A stretch of DNA of 14,979 nucleotides from CBIHNH01 sp966211425 (GCA_966211425.1 CBIHNH010000016.1:1-14979), one strand, 5' to 3'; counted from the first letter of the stretch, positions 7,220 to 14,762 are shown. Translations and numbers: made by a program. The notes: generated by a model not told the origin, from the sequence alone.

Positions 7220-8362
7220 CTATGCTTTCGCTGTCTTTGATCGTGTCTTTTTGATCAATTTCTTAACCGGATTCTGCTCGAGCTCTTGTCGTTTCATACG
7301 GGCAAGCTCTAACTGGTCAAGGAGCAATACGCGGATACAACCTGCAATCGGTATCGCGACCACACCACCGAGCAGCCCACCGAGCGTTATACCGACCAAA
7401 ATAGCGGCGAGAATAGCCAGTGCCGATAGCTCCACGCTCTTTGATTGGATAGTGGGTGAGATGAGGTTGTTTTCAATCTGCTGGTATACGACGAAGTAAA
7501 CCAAAAAGATGATAGCTGCGGTTGGAGAGTTAAGCAGCAACACCAGTCCAACTAGTACGGCACCGATCGTCGCACCAATCATAGGAATCATGCCACAGAC
7601 AAAGATAACAACTGACAGTGGAACCGCAAGATTTGCTGGCATACCGAGCGTTGCGCTCAGCGTCAAAAGCACTACTAAGGTACAAATACCGGCGATTGCC
7701 GCGACAGCTAACTGGCCATTCACAAATCCGGTGACGACACGGTACATCCGCTGCACAAGCGCTTTATGACGATGGAGCTGAACGGGGTTCTCATACAAAC
7801 CCCAGATACGCCTGAGAATGTTGGGGCCTTCGATCAACATCAAAAACGCTAGCACCAACACAAGCAGTAGATTAGCCAGACCGCCCAAAAGCGATCCGAC
7901 CCCGCCCACGAGCGTATTGCCAAGATTCGCGGCAACAGATGCTGCCTGATCTTTTGCGCTTTCGACGGCATCATCGACAGTCTGCTCTAAACCGTAGCGT
8001 TGTATGAAATCGTCAAAAACAGTCCGTTGCTCGCTAACTTTATCGATCAGGCCAGGTACAGTATCCGCAAACCGCGCACTCTGCTCGATAACCGGCGGCA
8101 CAATTAACACCAAAAATCCGCCGAGAAATACCACTACAGCCAGATACGCGATCGCGGTTGCGCCGACACGACTGTTACCGGGGAGGCGTTTTGCTAACTG
8201 TGAAACGGGTGGATTTAGGGCGAGCGCTACAAAAAGCGAAACAGAGAGCAGTACGAGGGCGCTCCAAGATTTATAGATAGCCAGTAGTGCAAAGCCAAAG
8301 CCAAGACAGACGAGTACAAAACGGATAAATACCTGTGTGTCGATGTCGACTTTGACCTTCAT
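7220..8362 (-). CDS. AI-2E/PerM family membrane transporter
   Basis: This 380-residue protein has about eight TM segments. Two are near the N-terminus (about 11-50) and one is at about 68-90. A soluble region follows at about 95-150, and further TMs continue to about 345. The family-specific stretch is near residues 285-340: YQQIENNLISP, then VELSALAILAAILVG and a glycine-rich LGGLLGGVVAIPIAG. Members export AI-2-like signals or act as ion/proton antiporters or lipid-related transporters, and the substrate here cannot be told. The tail is strongly basic (KKLIKKTRSKTAKA). It converges on cysS with a 14-base gap and no terminator hairpin. No strong Shine-Dalgarno precedes ATG 8362; AAGG lies 4 bases upstream, directly after a weak -10. 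Confidence 0.87.
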   Translation of the reverse strand: MKVKVDIDTQVFIRFVLVCLGFGFALLAIYKSWSALVLLSVSLFVALALNPPVSQLAKRLPGNSRVGATAIAYLAVVVFLGGFLVLIVPPVIEQSARFADTVPGLIDKVSEQRTVFDDFIQRYGLEQTVDDAVESAKDQAASVAANLGNTLVGGVGSLLGGLANLLLVLVLAFLMLIEGPNILRRIWGLYENPVQLHRHKALVQRMYRVVTGFVNGQLAVAAIAGICTLVVLLTLSATLGMPANLAVPLSVVIFVCGMIPMIGATIGAVLVGLVLLLNSPTAAIIFLVYFVVYQQIENNLISPTIQSKSVELSALAILAAILVGITLGGLLGGVVAIPIAGCIRVLLLDQLELARMKRQELEQNPVKKLIKKTRSKTAKA

Positions 8363-8370
8363 ATGGCCTT

Positions 8371-8399
8371 AGTATGCTCCATATTCGGTCGAAACACAA
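8371..8399 (-). promoter_or_regulatory. Possible sigma-70 promoter for the AI-2E family gene
   Basis: On the minus strand, TTGTGT (8399-8394), a 17-base spacer and CATACT (8376-8371) end 8 bases before ATG 8362. Matches are only 3/6 and 4/6. The spacing to the ATG is again that of a leaderless start. Weak evidence on its own. Confidence 0.3.
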
Positions 8400-8404
8400 T
8401 CCAC

Positions 8405-8572
8405 CTAGCTATATCGCAAATAGCGGTACCAAACCCAGATACCAACAAGACCACCGAGAGTCGAGAGCACAGCTGGTAAAAAAATACCTGTCGAACCCCA
8501 CAGCGAAGGTAAAAGTGAGCCGATCAACCCACCAACCCCTATGCATACCCAAAGAAGTAGCTTTGCGATAAC
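8405..8572 (-). CDS. Small two-helix glycine-rich membrane peptide, start codon unresolved
   Basis: A 55-codon minus-strand frame reads VIAKLLLWVCIGVGG at its beginning, has LPSLWGSTGIFLP in the middle, and ends WVWYRYLRYS before TAG at 8405-8407. It has two hydrophobic, glycine-rich helices and a basic aromatic tail, like the tiny two-TM proteins common in CPR genomes. It has no ATG, GTG or TTG at its beginning. The frame is open back to a TAG at 8573-8575 that ends the preceding peptide. ATC at 8569-8567 is a possible non-standard start, with a GAGGG stretch about 7 bases upstream. Otherwise it is read through the TAG, or is a broken gene. The amino-acid pattern is clearly that of a real membrane peptide; its function is unknown. 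Confidence 0.5.
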   Translation of the reverse strand, partial: VIAKLLLWVCIGVGGLIGSLLPSLWGSTGIFLPAVLSTLGGLVGIWVWYRYLRYS

Positions 8573-8716
8573 CTAGCCCTCGGAAGTTACGCTCAGCACA
8601 GCGAACAGCACGAGACATGTCACACTCGTTACGACCACCAAGAACAGTACGCGGTACGGACGAAAGTCGCTGACAACGGTATTTTTTCGAGCAGATTTAG
8701 TTGATCTTTTTTTCAT
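8573..8716 (-). CDS. Small single-pass membrane peptide (47 aa)
   Basis: ATG 8716 to TAG 8573-8575 encodes 47 residues. The N-terminus is very basic (MKKRSTKSARKN). One hydrophobic helix follows (about 23-43, VLFLVVVTSVTCLVLFAVL), then a short tail TSEG. The predicted topology is cytoplasmic N-terminus with one TM. A consensus extended -10 (TGC TATAAT) sits 6 bases before the ATG and no Shine-Dalgarno is present, so a leaderless mRNA is expected. The next peptide continues in the same frame directly after the TAG. I do not recognise the family. The promoter and composition support expression. Confidence 0.55.
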   Translation of the reverse strand: MKKRSTKSARKNTVVSDFRPYRVLFLVVVTSVTCLVLFAVLSVTSEG

Positions 8717-8722
8717 GATGTC

Positions 8723-8750
8723 ATTATAGCATCGTGCTTGTGATTGTCTC
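8723..8750 (-). promoter_or_regulatory. Strong extended -10 promoter for the small membrane peptides
   Basis: On the minus strand, GAGACA (8750-8745, 4/6 to TTGACA), a 16-base spacer and TATAAT (8728-8723) preceded by TGC. ATG 8716 begins 6 bases after the hexamer, at the expected transcription start. This is the best promoter match in the window. Confidence 0.65.
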
Positions 8751-8772
8751 AGAAATAAGGCAAGATAGAGCC

Positions 8773-10419
8773 ATGAAGATACAAGAAGAGCTAAAGAGTA
8801 TTTTTAAGGGTGGCCTTGATACTCGAAATGAATCACTGCAAGAGTTTTCCCACGATGCCAGTCTTTTTGAACTGAAGCCGAAACTTATAGCTAGCCCTCA
8901 AGACAGCGCAGACATTCAAACACTCGTAAAATACGTTCTTGAAAACAAAAAACAGGATCCTTCACTGTCGTTAACCGTTCGATCCGGCGGTACTGATATG
9001 AGTGGTGGCGCGATCAACGACTCTATCATCGTTAACATGACGCCGTACATGAAAAACATCATCTCCATCAAAAAAGACGAGGCGCGGGTTCAACCAGGCA
9101 TATACTACAGGCACCTCGATCGGAAAACCGCCACGTTCGGTACGATGCTACCAAGCTATCCTGCGAGTCGTGAGCTTTGTACGGTCGGCGGCATGGTGGC
9201 GAACAACTCAGGCGGAGAAGAGAGTCTCCAGTACGGAAAAACTGACAACTTCGTTACGAATCTTCGCGTCATCCTGGCTGATGGCAACGAGTACGAAGTT
9301 CGTCCTCTCAAAAAAGACGAGCTTGTACGCAAGATGGCCGAAAAAACCTACGAGGGTGATCTCTACAAAAAAACTTTTGACCTTCTCGAAAAACACTATG
9401 ATGAGATCCAAGCCGCAAAACCACAGGTGAGCAAAGACTCAACCGGCTATCACCTCTGGGATATCTGGAACCGTGAAACAGGCGTCTTTGACCTGACAAA
9501 ACTTTTTGTCGGCTCACAGGGGACGCTCGGCATCATTACCGATATTGCCGTCCGGCTCGTACCAAAAGCGGAATTCTCAGGGCTACTCGTCTGTTTCATG
9601 AAAAATACCGATAATCTCGGAGAAGTGATCAATGCAGTCCTAAAGCACAAACCAGCAACGTTCGAGAGTTTCGACGACACGACGCTCGCCCTGAGCTTTA
9701 AGTTCTTCCCGGCATTTATAAAAAAACTTGGTTTTTTCCCGTGGCTCAAGCTCGCATTCCAGTTAATCCCTGACGGACTAGCTTTAATCCGCGGCATCCC
9801 AAAACTTATCATCATGATCGAGTTCACCGGCAGCAGCCAGGAAGAAGTAACTAACAAGATTGAGGCTATGCGGACCGATATGGTGCCCTATAAGCCTCTC
9901 TATATGGAACGCGATGATACTGAAGAATCATCAAAGAAGTTCTGGATCATGCGTCGAGAAAGCTTTAATCTTCTCAGAAGCAAAGTCAAAGACAAACACA
10001 CCGCACCGTTCATCGATGACCTGGTGATCCCCCCCGCGAAACTCCCTGACGCGTGGCCAAAGCTCAAAGCAATCATCAAGAAATACCACTTGATGGCGAC
10101 TATAGCTGGTCACATGGGAGACGGAAACTTTCATATCATCCCGCTGATGGACATAGAAAAGCCTCACGAACGCGCAAAGCTTCAACCAGCGATGAAAGAG
10201 GTTAACGAACTAGTGCTCAGCTACGGAGGATCACTCTCTGGAGAACATAACGATGGACTCGTGCGCGGCCCATGGCTAGAAACTATGTATGGACCAGAAG
10301 TTTTTGGTCATATGAAAGCCATCAAGAAACTGTTTGACCCGCATAATATATTTAACCCATACAAGAAAACTGACGCCGATTGGGACTTCAGTTTCTCCCA
10401 TATACGCAAGAACTTTTGA
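8773..10419 (+). CDS. FAD-binding oxidoreductase, GlcD/D-lactate dehydrogenase type
   Basis: This is a 548-residue flavoprotein of the family that oxidises 2-hydroxy acids such as D-lactate or glycolate. FAD-binding motifs are RSGGTDMSGGAI (70-81), CTVGGMVANNSGG (136-148) and GSQGTLGIITDI (247-258). The C-terminal substrate domain has GHMGDGNFH (446-454), SGEHNDG (489-495; most relatives have GEHGDG) and FDPHNIFNPYK near the end. No Fe-S domain follows, so the electron acceptor would be a quinone, another protein or unknown. Residues about 315-345 (SFKFFPAFIKKLGFFPWLKLAF) form a hydrophobic/basic patch that could touch the membrane. ATG 8773 gives a sensible N-terminus; GTG 8734 is possible but lies in the promoter region. 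The ABC genes follow within 2 bases. Confidence 0.88.
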   Translation: MKIQEELKSIFKGGLDTRNESLQEFSHDASLFELKPKLIASPQDSADIQTLVKYVLENKKQDPSLSLTVRSGGTDMSGGAINDSIIVNMTPYMKNIISIKKDEARVQPGIYYRHLDRKTATFGTMLPSYPASRELCTVGGMVANNSGGEESLQYGKTDNFVTNLRVILADGNEYEVRPLKKDELVRKMAEKTYEGDLYKKTFDLLEKHYDEIQAAKPQVSKDSTGYHLWDIWNRETGVFDLTKLFVGSQGTLGIITDIAVRLVPKAEFSGLLVCFMKNTDNLGEVINAVLKHKPATFESFDDTTLALSFKFFPAFIKKLGFFPWLKLAFQLIPDGLALIRGIPKLIIMIEFTGSSQEEVTNKIEAMRTDMVPYKPLYMERDDTEESSKKFWIMRRESFNLLRSKVKDKHTAPFIDDLVIPPAKLPDAWPKLKAIIKKYHLMATIAGHMGDGNFHIIPLMDIEKPHERAKLQPAMKEVNELVLSYGGSLSGEHNDGLVRGPWLETMYGPEVFGHMKAIKKLFDPHNIFNPYKKTDADWDFSFSHIRKNF

Positions 10420-10421
10420 GC

Positions 10422-11342
10422 ATGAAACGAAAAACCGACTCAGCAACGCTCAGTCTCGCAAATGTTTACAAACGGTTCGGTGATACCGAAGCCGTTAGCG
10501 ACGCTTCTCTTATCGTAAAATCCGGCGAGGTAGTCGGTTTCGTCGGCCCGAACGGTGCCGGTAAAACCACAACTATCGCAATGCTTATGGGATTTATTCA
10601 GCCCACTAAGGGAAGGGTCGAGTTGCTCGGTGAACTGGTTGTTCCGGCGAGTGCCCATCTCCTACACAAAAAAATCGGCTACGTCGCTGGCGACATGGTG
10701 CTTCCAGGCGCGCTGACGGGAGCGCAATATTTGACGTTCTGCTCCGCTCAAAACGGACGTGACGAAGAAAAATATTCTCAGCTCGTGAGTCGGCTCAGCC
10801 CAATGTTAAACCAGCCGATAAAGACATTGTCACGCGGTAACAAACAAAAGATCGCACTGATCGCTGCGCTACAACACTCTCCAACTATCCTCATTCTTGA
10901 CGAGCCAACCTCCGGCCTCGACCCACTCGTGCAGGACATCTTCCTGGCAACGATCCGTGATGAAGCGTCACGTGGCGCAACGGTATTTATGTCATCACAC
11001 ATTCTCAGCGAGGTATCGGAAGTTTGCAGTCGAATCGTATTTATGCGTTCGGGCAAGTTTATCCTCGACCAGAAACTTTCAAATATCCAAAAACAGCTCG
11101 GTAAACACATCATCCTAAGGTTGGATAATCCAAAAAGACTGCTCGCCAACCTTCCGGGAGACATCGAGGTCATTCACCAAGATTCGATCTCCGCACGACT
11201 CGTGGTTCCACGCGACCAATTAAATTTTTTCCTGAGATGGGTTTCAACCAAACCGGTAACCGATATTACTATCGAAGACCGTAATCTCGACGATGTATTC
11301 CACGAGCTGTATGCTCCCGTAGGCAGGGGTAACCGACTATGA
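10422..11342 (+). CDS. ABC transporter ATP-binding protein (ABC-2 exporter type)
   Basis: The 306-residue ATPase powers the membrane protein encoded next. Walker A is GPNGAGKTT (42-50). The signature is LSRGN (136-140), Walker B ILILDEP with Asp160/Glu161, the D-loop SGLD (164-167), and the H-loop His is residue 193 (SSHILSE). The Q-loop position lacks an obvious Gln: the segment reads IGYVAGDMVLPGALTG, as in the exporter subgroup with GE/GD there. A C-terminal domain of about 80 residues follows, typical of DrrA-like or multidrug/antibiotic exporters. ATG 10422 is 2 bases after the flavoprotein stop and has no Shine-Dalgarno, so translational coupling is likely. Its stop overlaps the permease start. 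Confidence 0.93.
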   Translation: MKRKTDSATLSLANVYKRFGDTEAVSDASLIVKSGEVVGFVGPNGAGKTTTIAMLMGFIQPTKGRVELLGELVVPASAHLLHKKIGYVAGDMVLPGALTGAQYLTFCSAQNGRDEEKYSQLVSRLSPMLNQPIKTLSRGNKQKIALIAALQHSPTILILDEPTSGLDPLVQDIFLATIRDEASRGATVFMSSHILSEVSEVCSRIVFMRSGKFILDQKLSNIQKQLGKHIILRLDNPKRLLANLPGDIEVIHQDSISARLVVPRDQLNFFLRWVSTKPVTDITIEDRNLDDVFHELYAPVGRGNRL

Positions 11343-12133
11343 TGCACTCGCTTATCTCGCGAACTTTATTCGAGCGTCGATGGTTCATCGCTGGGTGGTC
11401 TTTGGTGTTTGCTGTTATGACTGCACTGGTCGTTATATTTTATCCATCATTTAGTGACTCGAGCGCCATCGACCAGTTGAGTAAAACTATGCCACAACAG
11501 TTACAGGGCTTGATCGGTGACCCCGACCAGTACCGAACACTCGAAGGATTTATCGCCTCGCAGATATATGACATCCGGATGCCAATCATGATCATGATCA
11601 TGGGGTTGATGCTTGCCCTCGGTCTTACGGTCAGGGAAGAGGAAAGCGGAGAGCTAAGGAGTCTTAGCATGTTATCAATAAGCAGGACGCGCATCTTGAG
11701 TGAAAAATGGCTAGCAGCTCTGCTTATTATTGCCGTCCTTAACCTCGTTGCGGTCGCTGGCACGTATGTCGGCGTTGTATCACTCGGTGAAGATATACCG
11801 CATGAGCTGATATGGCGACTGATGGCTCTCTCGACGGTATTTGGAGCCGTGGCGTTCACGATACCGTTTTCCATCGGCCTCATGAGTGGACGACGCGCAC
11901 CGACGATGTTTGTCGGTTTGGTCGTTACTATCGGCAGCTTTCTGCTGACAACCTTTGCGAAAGCAGTTGACTGGCTGCGTGACTGGGAGCGCCTGTCGTT
12001 GGTGCACTACTACGATACATCGATCATCCTAGATAAAAAGTTCGATATCGCCGATCTGTGGATACTACTCTCCGTCACAGTAGTCATGCTTGGCCTCGCC
12101 ATACTCGCGTTCCGTAACCGCGATATAGCCTAG
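11339..12133 (+). CDS. ABC-2 type transporter permease
   Basis: The 264-residue membrane protein has about six TM segments: about 16-38, 81-97, 127-149, 160-181, 190-207 and 240-257. The loop after TM2 contains REEESGELRSLSMLSISR, the coupling-helix motif seen in ABC-2 permeases (EExGTLExLLs-type). It starts with ATGATG overlapping the ATPase stop, so the two form one exporter. The substrate is unknown; lipids, peptides or antibiotics are typical. It runs towards the VIT1 gene, with 7 bases between the stop codons. Confidence 0.88.
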   Translation: MMHSLISRTLFERRWFIAGWSLVFAVMTALVVIFYPSFSDSSAIDQLSKTMPQQLQGLIGDPDQYRTLEGFIASQIYDIRMPIMIMIMGLMLALGLTVREEESGELRSLSMLSISRTRILSEKWLAALLIIAVLNLVAVAGTYVGVVSLGEDIPHELIWRLMALSTVFGAVAFTIPFSIGLMSGRRAPTMFVGLVVTIGSFLLTTFAKAVDWLRDWERLSLVHYYDTSIILDKKFDIADLWILLSVTVVMLGLAILAFRNRDIA

Positions 12134-12140
12134 CATCTCG

Positions 12141-12908
12141 TTAGCCGAGCGTTACGCCAAAGATAAGACCAACGCCGTAGGTGATAACCGAAGCAAAAAT
12201 TACGATCAAGAGCTGTCGAAGTGAACCGTATAGCATCGGCCTACCGCTACTGTGCGCAACATAGCCTCCCGCGATGAGACCGCCGATAGCCGTAAATAGA
12301 ACCGAAAGACCCATGCCGACATTGCCGCTCACAAAAAACCATGGTGCGAGCGGTGCGAGCGCACCAACCGTAAAGAGAGCTAGTGACGATACAGCCGCTA
12401 CCCATGGCGAACCAAGTTCATCAGGGTTTACGCCGATAACTTGCTCTGCATACGTTTCAAAAAAACGGCCCTTGTCAGACGAAAGCTCTTTGGTGGCAAG
12501 TTTTGCGGTTTTCTGACTGTAGCCATCAGAGACTAGGTGCTCTGTCAAAGTATCCTCGAGTAGCAGTTTGTCTTTTCTAATCATTTTTTTTAGATCTGCC
12601 AGAACACCTTCGAACAGCTCGACTTGTGCCTTGACCGAGATCCATTCACCAGCCGCCATGCTGATCGAACCGGCAATTAATCCCGCGAATCCAGCCAAAA
12701 GCACCGCAGATTGAGATTGTCCAGCTGCAGCCACGCCGAGAATAATACAGAGCGTACTGACAAGTCCGTCGTTAACGCCGAGGACTGCCGCCCTGGCGCC
12801 ACCGCGTTGCACCTGAGCTGCACGTTCAGCCAAGATGCGACTGTCACGCTCTCGTATAGTTGATTTTGCTGATGTTGCCATTGATTTGTCTCCCTCTATA
12901 CTACTCAT
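12141..12908 (-). CDS. VIT1/CCC1 family metal (Fe/Mn) transporter
   Basis: This is a 255-residue membrane protein of the family that moves Fe2+ or Mn2+ out of the cytoplasm. The motif GGARAAVLGVNDGLVS (36-51) and LIAGSISMAAGEWISV (77-92) mark the first two TMs and the metal path. The acidic/basic cytosolic region is at about 93-148 (EDTLTEHL, ETYAEQ). Three further TMs are at about 149-173, 176-197 and 228-253. Two starts have good Shine-Dalgarno sequences: ATG 12911/12908 after GGAGG (12921-12917), and ATG 12881 (MATSAK) after GGGAG. I chose 12908; the longer frame from GTG 12938 runs over the Shine-Dalgarno and is unlikely. Confidence 0.88.
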   Translation of the reverse strand: MSSIEGDKSMATSAKSTIRERDSRILAERAAQVQRGGARAAVLGVNDGLVSTLCIILGVAAAGQSQSAVLLAGFAGLIAGSISMAAGEWISVKAQVELFEGVLADLKKMIRKDKLLLEDTLTEHLVSDGYSQKTAKLATKELSSDKGRFFETYAEQVIGVNPDELGSPWVAAVSSLALFTVGALAPLAPWFFVSGNVGMGLSVLFTAIGGLIAGGYVAHSSGRPMLYGSLRQLLIVIFASVITYGVGLIFGVTLG

Positions 12909-12916
12909 CATACCAC

Positions 12917-12921
12917 CCTCC
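12917..12921 (-). promoter_or_regulatory. Shine-Dalgarno of the VIT1-type gene
   Basis: GGAGG on the minus strand is 5 bases before ATG 12911 and 8 bases before ATG 12908. With the AATAAT about 30 bases further upstream (12953-12948), it gives this gene an ordinary leadered mRNA, in contrast to the divergent methyltransferase gene. Confidence 0.6.
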
Positions 12922-12943
12922 TCATACCCGAGTACCACCCCTG

Positions 12944-12972
12944 TTGCATTATTTTTGATTTGTCGTAATAAT
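12944..12972 (+). promoter_or_regulatory. Sigma-70-like promoter for the methyltransferase-like gene
   Basis: TTGCAT (12944-12949), a 17-base spacer and AATAAT (12967-12972) place the transcription start at or next to ATG 12980. There is no Shine-Dalgarno, so a leaderless mRNA is expected. The -10 lies in a short palindrome, GTAAT-A-ATTAC (12965-12975). The -35 overlaps a minus-strand AATAAT that could serve the divergent VIT1 gene. Confidence 0.5.
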
Positions 12973-12979
12973 TACTGAA

Positions 12980-14212
12980 ATGAGCGAGTTAGAGAAAACG
13001 CCACCTCAACCTGAGCTGCAAAGTATGCAGGGTAGGTTAGAAGCGGTTCAAGGTCTTCTCGAACACAACCGTTCGTATTACCAGCGAACCAACCGCACGC
13101 TCAGTACATTTGCCGAAGCAGCGCTGCGCGCACTGGAGCTACCATACTTTCAAGAACAACTTCGCTATGTGCTTTCCGTCCGTGAGGATCTCGATGCGAT
13201 GCATACAGTAAAGCTTCTTGAGCGCACCTATCAGGGGGATCTGCTAGAGAATGACCCTGAACACTATCCGGATGACTATCGTGATGATCCGTGCATGTGG
13301 CAGAAGGCGTTCATGTCAGTAGAGCAGGATGATATCCGCGGTGAGAGAGTCCTCTTTAACTTACTAACACGCAACGTACAGAGCAACATAGCCGAGCGCT
13401 ACAAGACCGTCAAGCTGCTCGCCGCCCTTTACCGTGATCGGTTTGGTGATGAACCGTCGCATCTCGACGTCGGCTCAAGCGTTCTTCACGGGCAGCTGAA
13501 ACTTGCATTTGGGCATAATACTCCGGGGGATGCGTTATCATTCGGTGACATCAAGCTATCGTCTCAACCGGAACTTAACCACGATAGCATAACGCATGAG
13601 CAGGTACTTCACCGCGAGAGAACCATCAACGCACTCGTCAACAAAGCCCTACACCAAACCGTTCGCTTCGGCGCGATGATGGGCACCGACATCACAAACG
13701 TCGACGACCCAAGTACAAAAAGGTGGGTTGAAAGCTGTTCGTTTTATCCCGATGAACTTTCCGATATCACAAAACGTACCGAGTACTCTGCGCTCGAGGC
13801 GGTTGACCCACGCCATGAGCGTGTCGGGTTTGTCAGGGCAGATTTCAGTAACGAAGGGGACCTGGAGAAGCTTCACTCAACAGCGCCCGCCGGTGGCTAT
13901 GACATCATCACGTTCTTTACTATTTTTTACCAAATAAGCGCCCAGGAGCGTCAGCGTATGCTTGATCATGCACAGGGACTCCTAAGCGACAATGGCATCA
14001 TCGTAATACAGGATGCGGTTGATGGAAACTTCTCAAAAGACTGGAACTATGCCGCGACGATCAAGGACAACGCCCGTCCTGATACCGATGACCAGGAAAT
14101 CCTGCGCTGGAAAACACCGCGATGCAACGAGGCCAGGCTCGGTCTTGGTAGGCTTAGCCTCCAGGGCAATCTTTTGCCTGTCGATGCGGCGCTGCTCGAG
14201 CTAGCAGACTAA
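12980..14212 (+). CDS. Class I SAM-dependent methyltransferase-like protein with long N-terminal domain
   Basis: In this 410-residue protein the second half fits the methyltransferase Rossmann order. Strand 1 is HLDVGSSVLHGQ (161-172, a degenerate glycine loop). A large insertion follows, then an acidic strand-2 end at GTDI (Asp237), strand 3 RADFS (Asp298), strand 4 YDIITFFTIFYQIS (307-320) and strand 5 NGIIVIQDAV (338-347). The first ~155 residues are helical and charged, with a possible coiled coil at about 10-35 and an acidic YQGDLLENDPEHYPDDYRDDP region, unlike common methyltransferases. Substrate unknown. It is transcribed alone, divergent from VIT1 and convergent on the GAF-like gene. 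Confidence 0.6.
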   Translation: MSELEKTPPQPELQSMQGRLEAVQGLLEHNRSYYQRTNRTLSTFAEAALRALELPYFQEQLRYVLSVREDLDAMHTVKLLERTYQGDLLENDPEHYPDDYRDDPCMWQKAFMSVEQDDIRGERVLFNLLTRNVQSNIAERYKTVKLLAALYRDRFGDEPSHLDVGSSVLHGQLKLAFGHNTPGDALSFGDIKLSSQPELNHDSITHEQVLHRERTINALVNKALHQTVRFGAMMGTDITNVDDPSTKRWVESCSFYPDELSDITKRTEYSALEAVDPRHERVGFVRADFSNEGDLEKLHSTAPAGGYDIITFFTIFYQISAQERQRMLDHAQGLLSDNGIIVIQDAVDGNFSKDWNYAATIKDNARPDTDDQEILRWKTPRCNEARLGLGRLSLQGNLLPVDAALLELAD

Positions 14213-14214
14213 CC

Positions 14215-14757
14215 TTAGTTGACTACAAGTTTTGCGACAACGGTATCGGCGTACAGCTTCATAAAGTCACGATGAACATTCGTGAGAGACTGTAGCGGCT
14301 CAAAATAACTAAAGATAAGGGCGCCGATAGCATCCGTTGCGCCAAACGGCACAAGTGGGTAGATAGCACTACAGGCGATTCCGGCGCCGGCTTGGTTAAA
14401 ACGGGCCTCTTCATCCGTCAAAACTGGAGTGAACATATGAGCCCAATCCTGAGTGAACCGGGGCTCTTTTGCGTCGATTGATTTTATAAGTATGTTCTTT
14501 TGGTAGTCAGAGGGAATACGTATCTCATGAAACGGCTTGGCGGAAATCTCCACCGCTTGATCTGCGCGTTCAGTATCAGAGAGCGCGATTCTATCAAGCG
14601 TACCGTCATCTTTGTTGCATAGGAGTAGCACCACGATACCAAGACCCAGTTCTGTCGCCCGTAGCTTGTCAGAAAAGGGCGTATTAACGATAGCAGAGTG
14701 CAGCGAATCGGTAGTATCTGCCTCATCAAGTGAGTGGGTGATTGATATAAAGTCCAT
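14215..14757 (-). CDS. GAF-domain-like protein
   Basis: The 180-residue soluble protein has no signal peptide or TM. The order of strands and helices resembles a single GAF ligand-binding domain. ELGLGIVVLLLCNKDDGTLDRIALSD is about 36-61. A central helix region with FTQDWAHMF follows. Then comes AGIACSAIYPLVPFGATDAIGALIFSYFEP (about 123-152), the usual GAF closing strands (xxPlxxxxxxIGxLxf), and a last helix with HRDFMKLYADTVVAKL. No output domain is attached, so it may sense a small molecule or redox state for a partner. It has two Cys (about 47 and 127). It starts close behind a weak promoter without a clear Shine-Dalgarno and ends 2 bases from the methyltransferase-like stop. Confidence 0.55.
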   Translation of the reverse strand: MDFISITHSLDEADTTDSLHSAIVNTPFSDKLRATELGLGIVVLLLCNKDDGTLDRIALSDTERADQAVEISAKPFHEIRIPSDYQKNILIKSIDAKEPRFTQDWAHMFTPVLTDEEARFNQAGAGIACSAIYPLVPFGATDAIGALIFSYFEPLQSLTNVHRDFMKLYADTVVAKLVVN

Positions 14758-14762
14758 AGGGT

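Noticed and set aside
7206..7260. A terminator between cysS and the AI-2E gene (GATC...TCTTTTTGATC).
   Set aside because: The only pairing is 4 bases long, and the T-run is inside the loop and within the coding end of the AI-2E gene.
8409..8618. A 69-residue minus-strand frame beginning MSRAVRCAERNFRG.
   Set aside because: It overlaps, in another frame, the two small peptides whose hydrophobic patterns and promoter look real, and it has a basic, unstructured composition typical of a shadow frame.
8734..8772. GTG 8734 as the start of the flavoprotein.
   Set aside because: It would add 13 residues encoded within the divergent promoter region. ATG 8773 gives the natural N-terminus MKIQEELKSIF.
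11586..11606. Short tandem ATCATG repeats in the ABC permease gene.
   Set aside because: They encode Ile-Met repeats in a membrane helix and keep the frame. This is simple codon repetition, not a separate element.
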